From: Candidatus Eiseniibacteriota bacterium
GTDB lineage: Bacteria; Eisenbacteria; RBG-16-71-46
Length of the DNA: 6,463 nt
Assembly: GCA_903921835.1 (NCBI GenBank)
Contig: CAIXRL010000111.1
Span: 1-6,463 of the forward strand
Reading direction: 5' to 3'
Shown here: in pieces, positions 1 through 6,286 of the stretch
How the letters are laid out: each line of letters starts with the position of its first letter
Position numbering within the stretch: position 1 is the stretch's first letter
Translations under genes and position numbers: made by a program
Notes under the pieces: model-generated
Told to the model about the DNA's origin: nothing
The model's input: the letters and a program-made list of their open reading frames with translations, nothing else
Database searches by the model: none

Positions 1-14
1 GATCTGCGCGCCAT

Positions 15-112
15 CCGGACCCACCCTCGGTGGGTACCCCGAAGCTCGACCGGCCGCTGTCCTCATCGTGTCTGCAACACGGTTCCGGGGTACCCACCGA
101 AGGTGGGTCCGG
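15..112. repeat. Nested inverted repeat, REP/BIME-like pair of hairpins
   Basis: Two 27-base arms, 15-41 and 86-112, are reverse complements with a single mismatch (26 of 27) and enclose a 44-base centre. Each arm is also a hairpin: ACCCACC (19-25), triloop CTC, GGTGGGT (29-35); and ACCCACC (92-98), triloop GAA, GGTGGGT (102-108). Each stem extends by a further GG/CC past a one-base bulge. The centre holds a small hairpin, CGTGT/ACACG (67-71 and 77-81). The element can therefore fold as two small hairpins or one long one, on either strand. It lies 67 bases beyond the stop of the secreted-protein gene, so it may act as a 3' end or terminator, though no T-run follows. Paired bulged palindromes are typical of REP/BIME elements. 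A small MITE is the alternative. The repeat is seen directly; its class is inferred. I see nothing further in 113-179. Confidence 0.85.
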
Positions 113-179
113 CCGGCCGATCTTCTTGCGGCTGACGTACATCTCGCACTCTCGGCTCGCGGTTCATGAATCGTCCGGG

Positions 180-956
180 CTAGCGATAGATCGCCTTGAT
201 ATGGCCCCACGAGCGGTTCCGCAGCTCCGACGCCGGATCGAGTTCGAAGTCGTAGGTCGTCGACTGGCCGTTGAACGCGAGGGTGACGTTGTCGGCAGCC
301 CCGTCGAACGTGCCGGTCCAGCCCGAGCCGATCCCGACGTTGATCGCGTACACCCACGCCAGCGGACCGACCGGGTTCGGCGTGCAGCCCAGGTAGGCAC
401 CCATCGGGGATCCGTTGTTCAGGCCGGAGACCCACTCCGCGAGCGTCACGTCGTAGGCCTCGTATGTGCACGCGGACGAACCCAGCGCCCGCATCCACCA
501 GTTGGCGCCCGTCGCGTCGATGGTCGTCCAGCTGCTGGTCGGCACCGACGCCGGGTAGCTGTTGTACACGGGCTCGTAGATAAGGAGCGAGCTCTTGCCG
601 CTCGCGGGGTCGTACACGCCGAGGCGCAGGACCGGGGCGAGGAAGCCGGCCGCGGTGCTGGACGCATTGCGATAGAACTCGTAGCCGACGTGCGTGATGT
701 CCTTCACCAGGCCGTAGCCGCAAGGGTTCCCGTTGTCCAACTCGAAGTCGGCCTTGTCCGCGCTGCCCAGCTGCGTGAACCGAAGCGAGCCGTTCGTGGC
801 GTTCGGGTACGTGGCCAGGATGGCCACGGTGCCGGTGTTTCGGACGTTGGCCGGCGCCCAGCCCTGGAGGTTGCCGGGCGTGATGGTGGCGGCGTTGGCG
901 ATCACGGTCATCGCCAGAAGCGCGACCGTGCACAGAGAGGTAATGGTCCACTTCAT
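180..956 (-). CDS. Secreted beta-rich protein of unknown function
   Basis: 258 residues. Residues 1-22 form a classic Sec signal peptide: MKW start, hydrophobic core TSLCTVALLAMTVIA, and a likely type I site after ANA (22). The mature part is rich in Gly, Ser, Thr, Asn and aromatic residues, with three cysteines (79, 163, 191), and looks like an all-beta extracellular domain. Residues 218-238 contain DGAADNVTLAF...TTYDFEL, which resembles the final strands of lectin-like exported proteins, where 'vDNVtigfnG..TTYnFE' often precedes a PEP-CTERM tail. Here there is no PEP or LPXTG motif and no C-terminal membrane helix. The chain ends instead in SWGHIKAIYR (249-258). The start at 956 is fixed by an AAGGAGA Shine-Dalgarno and the signal peptide; the frame stays open far upstream, but that is not coding. 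Codons look less GC-biased than in the neighbours. The gene is probably its own transcription unit, 121 bases downstream of the TMTC-like gene. I do not recognise the family, so no function is assigned. I am confident that it is a gene and is exported. Confidence 0.86.
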   Translation of the reverse strand: MKWTITSLCTVALLAMTVIANAATITPGNLQGWAPANVRNTGTVAILATYPNATNGSLRFTQLGSADKADFELDNGNPCGYGLVKDITHVGYEFYRNASSTAAGFLAPVLRLGVYDPASGKSSLLIYEPVYNSYPASVPTSSWTTIDATGANWWMRALGSSACTYEAYDVTLAEWVSGLNNGSPMGAYLGCTPNPVGPLAWVYAINVGIGSGWTGTFDGAADNVTLAFNGQSTTYDFELDPASELRNRSWGHIKAIYR

Positions 957-964
957 GGGTGCAT

Positions 965-971
965 TCTCCTT
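965..971 (-). promoter_or_regulatory. Ribosome binding site of the secreted-protein gene
   Basis: Read on the minus strand this is AAGGAGA, a near-perfect Shine-Dalgarno, 8 bases before the ATG at 956-954. It decides the start, because the same frame stays open back to about 1445 inside the neighbouring gene. Confidence 0.85.
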
Positions 972-1005
972 GGACTGACGGGTGGGCTGGTGAACCGCAG
1001 CGCAT

Positions 1006-1011
1006 AGTCTA
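1006..1011 (-). promoter_or_regulatory. Possible -10 element upstream of the secreted-protein gene
   Basis: On the minus strand this reads TAGACT, matching TATAAT at four of six positions, including the leading TA and final T. It would place transcription start about 43 bases before the ATG. I find no convincing -35 hexamer at 16-19 base spacing. The same hexamer lies upstream of glyQ. The call rests on position and -10 similarity only. Confidence 0.25.
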
Positions 1012-1077
1012 CGCCCATTTCGCATCCACCACGATCGTTCGTTGACGGATCCCTGCCGCGCGCGGACGGAAAGGGGC

Positions 1078-3012
1078 TTACGAATCGAAATGCCAGGGCT
1101 GACCGGCGCGATAAAGCGCGAGCTGCTGCTCGAAGCGCTTCGCGTCCTCGAACTGGCCCGTGGCGCGGGCCAGCTGGATCGCCCGCGCCGCCGCGCGGGT
1201 GGCGTCGGGGAACCGGCCGGCCTCCGCGTAGGCCGCGGCGAGCGTGCTGTAGACGACGGCGACCGGCTCCGGGCAGAGATCGCGGGCGCGCTCCGCGCAG
1301 CGCACGGCCACGCGGGCGTCCCGATGCGCCGCCTGCACGTGCGTGGCGCGTATCCACGCGATGTTGTTGAGCGCGTCGACGTCGTCCGGCGAGCGCACGA
1401 GCAGCGTGTCGTACCCGCGGATCGCCTCCTCGACTCGCGTCTCACGCGCCAGCGTCGCGGCCAGCGTCCGACGCGTCTCGAGGTCCCCCGGCCGCGCCCA
1501 CAGCACCCGGCGCAGGCTGTCTTCGCAGCCGCGCGCGAGACCCAGTTCGGCCTCCAGGTGCGGCGCGGCCTCCGCGACGCGGCCCTGCTGGAGCAGCGTC
1601 CAGCCGATGTTCTTGTGCGCGAGGTTCACGCTGACCCGGTTGGCATCGGCGGCGGTCAGCACGGGCGTGAACAGCGTGGTCGTGTCCCGCCAGACGCTCA
1701 CCTGGCGCGCCGTCGCCAGACCACACGCCGTCAGCGCGGCGAGTGCGGCGATGGCGCCGGCGCTGCGACCGGCGCGCGAGCGCCCGAGCCCATCGGTGAA
1801 CACCCAGACGGCCGCGATCGCGAGCCCGATCCCCGGCAGGTAGGTGTAGCGATCCGCGTACGCCTGCGAGCCCACCTGCACGATGCCGATCACCGGCACC
1901 AGCATGCCCACGTACCAGAACCAGCCCAGCGCGAGCCACGGGCTTCGCCGCGCGAGCACGAGCACAGCAGCCGTCGTGGCGACCAGCGCAACGCCGGCGA
2001 GGACCGCCCCGGCACCGTTCGCATCCGCGGCGAAGGGATGAAACGCCACGAGGTGGCGCGGCCAGGCCGTGAGGCCGATGTACCGCCAGTACGTGATCAG
2101 CACGTTGCACAGGCGCCGCCCGAACGGGATGGCCTGCGTTCCCTGCGTCGCACCGATCCCGGCCTGGACGATGTAGGTGATGAATGCGGCTGCGGCGGAC
2201 ATTGCCAGCAGGGGCCATTTCTCGCCGACCAGGCCGGCCAGCGTGCGCGTTCCCGCCCGATCGCTCGGGGCATTGCCGGCTGCCGCGCCCGGCCGCGCGG
2301 CGGACCGCGCGGCGGCACGGCGCGGGGCGAGGCGACCGAACGCCCAGACGTCCAGCACCACGAGCACGAACGGCACCGTGACCAGCATCGACTTGGACAT
2401 CAGCCCCAGCGCGAGCGCCGTGACGACCAGGGCGAACCGCAGCTTCCCCGGGTGCTCGACCCAGCGCGTGTAGGCGCCCAGCGTGAGCAGGAAGAAGAGC
2501 CCGCTGAGCACGTCCTTGCGCTCGGAGATCCACGCCACCGACTCCACCCGCAGCGGGTGCAGGGCGAAGAAGGCGCCGACCAGCACGCTGCGCCACCACG
2601 CTCCCGTCATGCGGTGCAGCACCAGGACGAGAGCCAGCGCGTTGAGCGCGTGCAGCAGCAGCGATGTGGCGTGGTGACCTGCCGGCGCGAGAGCGAACAC
2701 CTGGACGTCGAGCATGTGAGAGCACGCCGTCAGCGGCAGCCAGTTGGCGCCGAGCGGCTCGTGCAGGAACCGCAGCACGCCGTGGAGCGACAGCCCACGG
2801 CAGATGTCGGGGACGCCGACCACGTAGGCCGGATCGTCCCAGATCAGCCAGCCGTTGCGCAGCACCCCCGCGAACGCGGCGAACGTCGCGACGGCAAGGC
2901 CCGCGAGCGTCGCGAGCCTCAGCGCGGGCGGCACGGGCGCGGGCGCGGCCTGCGCGCGCAGGTCGGCCGCGCGAACACGCGCGGGCCGCGTACCGTGATC
3001 AGTTCGCGGCAA
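1078..3012 (-). CDS. TMTC-like multi-spanning membrane protein with C-terminal TPR repeats (putative GT-C glycosyltransferase)
   Basis: 644 residues. Residues 1-30 are an Arg/Ala/Pro-rich cytoplasmic leader. Roughly ten hydrophobic segments follow between about 32 and 435. The hallmarks match bacterial relatives of TMTC/PMT-type GT-C enzymes: WDDPAYV (58-64), with an acidic pair after the first helix as in GT-C catalytic loops; LHPLRVESVAWISERKDVL (151-169); LVPVIGIVQVG (371-381); and ADRYTYLPGIGL (386-397). WRDTTTLFTPVL (441-452) leads into TPR-like helices to the end, clearest at 461-490, 510-545 and 585-620. Family knowledge: eukaryotic TMTC proteins are lipid-linked O-mannosyltransferases; the bacterial homologues are largely uncharacterised, so a sugar-transfer role is inferred. 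A low-complexity Ala/Arg loop occupies about 228-258. Translation starts at TTG (3012-3010), supported by GGAGGA 7 bases upstream; no competing ATG with a comparable site was seen. The 89-base gap to glyS holds a likely terminator, so the gene probably has its own promoter, which I cannot locate. No clear terminator follows its TAA. Confidence 0.85.
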   Translation of the reverse strand: MPRTDHGTRPARVRAADLRAQAAPAPVPPALRLATLAGLAVATFAAFAGVLRNGWLIWDDPAYVVGVPDICRGLSLHGVLRFLHEPLGANWLPLTACSHMLDVQVFALAPAGHHATSLLLHALNALALVLVLHRMTGAWWRSVLVGAFFALHPLRVESVAWISERKDVLSGLFFLLTLGAYTRWVEHPGKLRFALVVTALALGLMSKSMLVTVPFVLVVLDVWAFGRLAPRRAAARSAARPGAAAGNAPSDRAGTRTLAGLVGEKWPLLAMSAAAAFITYIVQAGIGATQGTQAIPFGRRLCNVLITYWRYIGLTAWPRHLVAFHPFAADANGAGAVLAGVALVATTAAVLVLARRSPWLALGWFWYVGMLVPVIGIVQVGSQAYADRYTYLPGIGLAIAAVWVFTDGLGRSRAGRSAGAIAALAALTACGLATARQVSVWRDTTTLFTPVLTAADANRVSVNLAHKNIGWTLLQQGRVAEAAPHLEAELGLARGCEDSLRRVLWARPGDLETRRTLAATLARETRVEEAIRGYDTLLVRSPDDVDALNNIAWIRATHVQAAHRDARVAVRCAERARDLCPEPVAVVYSTLAAAYAEAGRFPDATRAAARAIQLARATGQFEDAKRFEQQLALYRAGQPWHFDS

Positions 3013-3019
3013 TGTCGCT

Positions 3020-3025
3020 TCCTCC
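3020..3025 (-). promoter_or_regulatory. Strong ribosome binding site that sets a TTG start
   Basis: The minus strand reads GGAGGA (GGAGGAAG with the following bases), 7 bases before TTG at 3012-3010. This near-consensus Shine-Dalgarno supports TTG as the initiation codon of the TMTC-like gene. Confidence 0.75.
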
Positions 3026-3041
3026 GCACCTGGGTGCCCGC

Positions 3042-3060
3042 GCGCCGACGGAAACGGCGC
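3042..3060 (-). other. Second GC hairpin in the glyS 3' spacer
   Basis: GCGCCG (3042-3047) and CGGCGC (3055-3060) form a perfect 6 bp stem around a 7-base loop, TTTCCGT on the minus strand. It shares bases 3059-3060 with the larger hairpin next to it, so the two cannot both form fully. It may extend the terminator or shape the leader of the downstream gene. The pairing is seen directly; the role is not known. Confidence 0.4.
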
Positions 3061-3090
3061 GCGATCCGGAGCGCCGCCGCCGGATCGCGC
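3059..3090 (-). terminator. Likely intrinsic terminator of glyQS
   Basis: GCGCGATCCGG (3059-3069) and CCGGATCGCGC (3080-3090) are perfect 11-base inverted repeats around a 10-base loop, beginning 11 bases after the glyS stop codon. The stem is very stable. The tract that follows on the transcribed strand is only CGTTTCC rather than a run of U, as is common in GC-rich genomes, so termination may be partial. Read-through into the TMTC-like gene remains possible. Confidence 0.6.
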
Positions 3091-3101
3091 ACGTCACCAC
3101 G

Positions 3102-5234
3102 TCAGGCCTTCTCGCCCTCGACCACGACCTTCGACAGGTCCCAGCCGCGCAGGAACAGCCCGCGCACGTCGGCCAGCAACCGCAGGCGGTTCAGGCGCAC
3201 CGGAGCGTCGTCCACGTTCACCATCACGTGATCGAAGAACCCGTGGATCACCGCCTCCAGCTCGAGCAGAGCCGGCAGGATCTCGGCGTACGCCTTGCGC
3301 TCCCACAACGGCGCCGTGGCCGCTCGCGCCTTCTCCAGCGCCGAGACCAGCGCCTGCTCGGCGGGCTCACCCAGCTTCGCGCGATCGAGCACGGCCGGCA
3401 GAGGCTCGGGCGCCGCCTTGAGGATGTTCGCGACGCGCTTGTAGAGCACCACCAGCGGCGCAAAACGCGGATCGCCCCGGAACGCGCCGAGCGCCTGCGC
3501 GCGCGCGAGCGCATCCGCCGCGTCGCACCAGCCGGGACGCGCGGCGCCGTCCAGCTCGATGCGGGCCTCGAGCGCGGCCTCGCGCGTGTCGTATGCGACA
3601 CCGCGCTCGTCGAGCGCGGTGTCCACGCGGCCGCGCCAGAACTCGCCCAGCTTCCTCATGATTTCCGCCTGCGCAAGCTCCGGATTCGCGGCGAAGAACG
3701 CCCGCGTCATCTCCATGGCCACCGCTCTCAGATCGAGCGCCCGCCTCTGCTCCAGTACGATGCGCACCGCGCCGTTGGCCGCGCGCCGCACGCCGTACGG
3801 ATCCTCGCTGCCGCTGGGGATCTTGCCGGCGACGAACGCGCCCGCGACGTGGTCGAGCTTGTCGGCCAGGCTGAGCAGCGAACCCGCGTCGGACGCGGGC
3901 AGCGCGTCGCCCGCGCCGCGCGGCCGGTAGTGCTCGGCGATCGCCGCGCAGACGTCCCGCGGCTCGCCGGCGCGGCCGGCGTAGTAACCGCCCATGATGC
4001 CTTCCAGGCTCGCATACTCCTTGCCCGAGCCGATCATCTCGCCAAGCAGGTCGGTCTTGCAGAGCAGTGCGGCGCGCGCGACGCTTGCCTTCGCTCCGGG
4101 CGCCAGCCGCTCCGCCAACCAGCCGCCGAGCGACTCCAGCCGCGCCGCCTTCTCGCGCAGCGAACCGAGACCTTCCATCCACACGACGCCCGAGAGCTTC
4201 TCCACCTGCTCGGCCGGGGTGTGCCTGCGGTCGGTGTCCCAGTAGAACTTCGCGTCCTCGAGCCGCGCGACCAGCACGCCCTCGTTACCCCGGCGCACGA
4301 TCTCGAGTCCGCGCGCGTCACCGTTGCGCACGGCGACGAAGCCGGGCAGCAGCGTCCCGTCCGCCTGCTCGGCCGCGTGGAAACGCTGGTGCTCGCGCAG
4401 CGCGGTGACGATCACCTCGCGCGGCAGGTCCAGGTAGTGCGGCTCGAACGCGCCCGCGAACGCGGTCGGCCACTCGACCAGGAACGTGTTGATGTCCACG
4501 AGCTCGTCGTCCGCGACGACACGCCCGCCCATCCCGGCCGCGACCTTCGTGATCTGCTCCAGCACCGCCGCGCGCCGCACGCGGTGGTCCGCGATCACGT
4601 GCGCCGCCTCGAGCGCCGCCAGATAACCCGCGGGCGAGGCGATCTCCAGCGTGCCCGGGTGCAGGAAGCGATGGCCGAACGTGGTGCGACCCGCCGCGAG
4701 CCCGAACGCCTGCACCGGCAGCACGTCCCCGCCGAGCAGCGCCAGCAGCCAGCGCACGGGCCGGCCGAAGCGATAGTCGCCGTCGTCCCAGCGCATGGCC
4801 TTGGGGAACTGCAGTTTCGTCGCGATCCCCGCGAGCAGCGCGGGCAGCACCTCGGCCGCTGCCCTGCCCACGTGCTTCACCGTCACCGCGACGTACTGGC
4901 CCTTCGGCGTCTCGACGCGGCGCACGGCGGAAACATCCACGCCCTTGCCGGCGCAGAACCCCACCAGCGCCTTGCTTGGCTTGCCCTCGGCGTCGAACGC
5001 GACCTTCGCGGCGGGCCCCATCGCCTCTTCCTCGAAGTCGCCCTGGCGATCTTCCACGCCGCTCACGATCACCGCCAGCCGCCGGGGCGTGCCGTGCGTC
5101 ACGACCTCGCCGAAGCCCAGCCGCAGGTCCGCAAGCCCCGCGCGCACGCCGCGCCCGAGCTGCTCCAGCGCGGGCTCGATGTACGTGGACGGCAGTTCCT
5201 CGACGCCGATCTCGAACAACAGGTCCCGGCTCAT
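3102..5234 (-). CDS. glyS: Glycine--tRNA ligase beta subunit
   Basis: 710 residues (E. coli GlyS has 689), so full length. It is the beta chain of the alpha2-beta2 glycyl-tRNA synthetase, a cytoplasmic enzyme that joins glycine to tRNA-Gly using ATP; the beta chain provides most tRNA recognition. Visible landmarks in order: LLFEIGVEELPSTYI (5-19); FPKAMRWDDGDYRFGRPVRW (143-162); TFGHRFLHPG (185-194); EWPTAFAGAFEPHYLDLP (254-271) followed by EHQRFH (281-286); RLEDAKFYWDTDR (324-336); CKTDLLGEM (392-400); LADKLDHV with GSEDPYGVRRAANGAVRI (456-492) in the HD-like region; and a C-terminal DALR-type anticodon-binding domain (about 590-705) with FFDHVMVNVDD and NRLRLLADVRGLF. GSGKEYASLEG (402-412) is about two residues longer than the E. 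coli-type loop there. The ATG overlaps the glyQ stop (ATGA), and AGGGGG lies 7 bases upstream inside glyQ, which points to translational coupling. A strong hairpin follows the TGA. The identification is secure. Confidence 0.98.
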   Translation of the reverse strand: MSRDLLFEIGVEELPSTYIEPALEQLGRGVRAGLADLRLGFGEVVTHGTPRRLAVIVSGVEDRQGDFEEEAMGPAAKVAFDAEGKPSKALVGFCAGKGVDVSAVRRVETPKGQYVAVTVKHVGRAAAEVLPALLAGIATKLQFPKAMRWDDGDYRFGRPVRWLLALLGGDVLPVQAFGLAAGRTTFGHRFLHPGTLEIASPAGYLAALEAAHVIADHRVRRAAVLEQITKVAAGMGGRVVADDELVDINTFLVEWPTAFAGAFEPHYLDLPREVIVTALREHQRFHAAEQADGTLLPGFVAVRNGDARGLEIVRRGNEGVLVARLEDAKFYWDTDRRHTPAEQVEKLSGVVWMEGLGSLREKAARLESLGGWLAERLAPGAKASVARAALLCKTDLLGEMIGSGKEYASLEGIMGGYYAGRAGEPRDVCAAIAEHYRPRGAGDALPASDAGSLLSLADKLDHVAGAFVAGKIPSGSEDPYGVRRAANGAVRIVLEQRRALDLRAVAMEMTRAFFAANPELAQAEIMRKLGEFWRGRVDTALDERGVAYDTREAALEARIELDGAARPGWCDAADALARAQALGAFRGDPRFAPLVVLYKRVANILKAAPEPLPAVLDRAKLGEPAEQALVSALEKARAATAPLWERKAYAEILPALLELEAVIHGFFDHVMVNVDDAPVRLNRLRLLADVRGLFLRGWDLSKVVVEGEKA

Positions 5235-6211
5235 TTCGCGGCCCCCTGCTTCTTCGCGGCCTGGGACTTGAGCCGGGCCTGCGCGTCCGCGTAGTGCGCG
5301 AGCCAGCGCTCGCGTTCGGGTTCGTCCTTGATCAGCGGATAGCCCAGCTCGGCGCGCAGGTGGTGGTACGCCAGGGCCGCCTTGCGCGCGATCTGCCGCA
5401 CGCGGCCGATGTAGCCCACGCGCTCGCTCACGGAGATGGCGCCGCGCGCGTCGAGCAGGTTGAACATGTGCGAGCACTTGATCACGGCGTCGTAGCCCGG
5501 GCTGACGAGCTTCAGGTCGAGCAGCCGGCCCGCCTCGGCCTCCCAGATCTTGAACATGTCGAACAGTTCCGCCACCGGCGCCTGCTCGAAGTTGTAGTGC
5601 GACCACTCCCACTCGTTGCGCACCCACAGGTCGCCCCACGTCACGCCCGGCGCCCACTGGAGGTCCTGCACGCGGCCCGTACCCTGCAGCATCATGCCGA
5701 TGCGATCGAGCCCGTAGGTCAGCTCGGCCGACACGATGGGAAGCTCGAGGCCGCCGCACTGCTGGAAGTAGGTGAACTGCGAGATCTCGGTGCCGTCCAT
5801 GAGCACCTGCCAGCCCAGCCCCGCAGCGCCCAGCGTGGGGGATTCCCAATCGTCCTCGAGCAGGCGCAGGTCGCGCTCGAGCGGCTCGATGCCCAGCGCG
5901 CGCAGCGAACCGAAGTACGCGTCCACCACGTCGCCCGGCGCGGGCTTGAGCAGCACCTGGTACTGGAAGAACTGCTGGAAGCGATTCGGGTTCTCGCCGT
6001 AGCGCCCGTCCTTGGGACGGCGCGAGGGCTCGACGTATGCGACGCGCCACGGCTCGGGGCCCAGCGCGCGCAGGAACGTCGCGGGGTTGAACGTGCCCGC
6101 GCCCACTTCGCTCGGGTAGGGCTGCTGGATGACACAACCGCGCTCGGCCCAGTAGTGCTCGAGCGCGAGGATCATCGCCTGCAGGGAGTCCTTGGGATTC
6201 GGCGTGCTCAT
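5231..6211 (-). CDS. glyQ: Glycine--tRNA ligase alpha subunit
   Basis: 326 residues from the ATG at 6211 (E. coli GlyQ has 303). It is the catalytic alpha chain of alpha2-beta2 GlyRS, a class II synthetase that activates glycine with ATP and works with GlyS. Conserved blocks: GCVIQQPYPSEVGAGTFNPA (25-44); LGPEPWRVAYVEPSRRPKDG (50-69) running into RYGENPNRFQQFFQYQVLLK (70-89), the motif 2 region; FTYFQQCGGLELP (146-158); motif 3, ELTYGLDRIGMMLQG (163-177); and VRNEWEWSHYNFEQA (197-211). FTYFQQCGG has Cys where Val is usual. The last 15 or so residues are a Lys/Ala/Gln tail beyond the family core. The frame extends four codons to a TTG at 6223. I chose the ATG because it gives a normal-length N-terminus, although neither start has a clear Shine-Dalgarno. 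The stop overlaps the glyS ATG by four bases, so the two form an operon. The 75-base leader is too short for a T-box. Confidence 0.98.
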   Translation of the reverse strand: MSTPNPKDSLQAMILALEHYWAERGCVIQQPYPSEVGAGTFNPATFLRALGPEPWRVAYVEPSRRPKDGRYGENPNRFQQFFQYQVLLKPAPGDVVDAYFGSLRALGIEPLERDLRLLEDDWESPTLGAAGLGWQVLMDGTEISQFTYFQQCGGLELPIVSAELTYGLDRIGMMLQGTGRVQDLQWAPGVTWGDLWVRNEWEWSHYNFEQAPVAELFDMFKIWEAEAGRLLDLKLVSPGYDAVIKCSHMFNLLDARGAISVSERVGYIGRVRQIARKAALAYHHLRAELGYPLIKDEPERERWLAHYADAQARLKSQAAKKQGAAK

Positions 6212-6258
6212 GGGTGCCCGCAATGAAAGGGAAGGCTGGATGGGGTTCGGAACGGAGG

Positions 6259-6264
6259 AGTCTA
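6259..6264 (-). promoter_or_regulatory. Possible -10 element upstream of glyQ
   Basis: The minus strand reads TAGACT in the 75-base gap between the hydrolase stop and glyQ, putting a start site about 40 bases before the ATG. No recognisable -35 lies at normal spacing. The same hexamer at a similar distance precedes the secreted-protein gene, which slightly strengthens the call. Confidence 0.25.
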
Positions 6265-6286
6265 GATCAGATTCGCCGATTCGGCA

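Noticed and set aside
1..123. GATCT at 1-5 and 119-123 as a target-site duplication around the repeat
   Set aside because: The copies lie at unequal distances (9 and 6 bases) from the arms and the left one touches the window edge; a 5-base match is easily chance.
1..142. Minus-strand short frame from the ATG at 142-140, open to the window edge
   Set aside because: No Shine-Dalgarno and no family resemblance, and most of it is the inverted repeat. The open frame is explained by the repeat's base composition.
228..262. Ala/Arg-rich stretch of the TMTC-like protein (residue numbers) as a sign of frameshift
   Set aside because: The conserved family motifs before and after it are in the same frame, so it is a variable low-complexity loop, not a frame error.
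30..1007. Plus-strand open frame of 325 codons opposite the secreted-protein gene
   Set aside because: Arg/Val/Gly-rich composition with no domain; it starts inside the left repeat and is antisense to a gene with a signal peptide and a good Shine-Dalgarno.
1056..1065. CCGCGCGCGG palindrome after the TMTC-like stop codon as a terminator
   Set aside because: It is a 10-base palindrome with no separate loop, leaving at most a 3 bp stem, and no T-run follows.
957..1445. Upstream extension of the secreted-protein frame to about 1445 (421 codons)
   Set aside because: The extra 163 codons are an Arg/Ser/Thr-rich shadow of the TMTC-like gene and would bury the signal peptide and bypass the AAGGAGA site.
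1042..5294. Very long plus-strand open frames (729 codons from 1042, 876 codons from 2664)
   Set aside because: They lie antisense to the TMTC-like gene, glyS and glyQ. Their translations are Arg/His/Ala-rich low-complexity with no recognisable domain, as expected for shadows of GC-rich genes.
6212..6286. T-box or other riboswitch leader before glyQ
   Set aside because: The gap is only 75 bases, with no T-box consensus or antiterminator-like structure visible.
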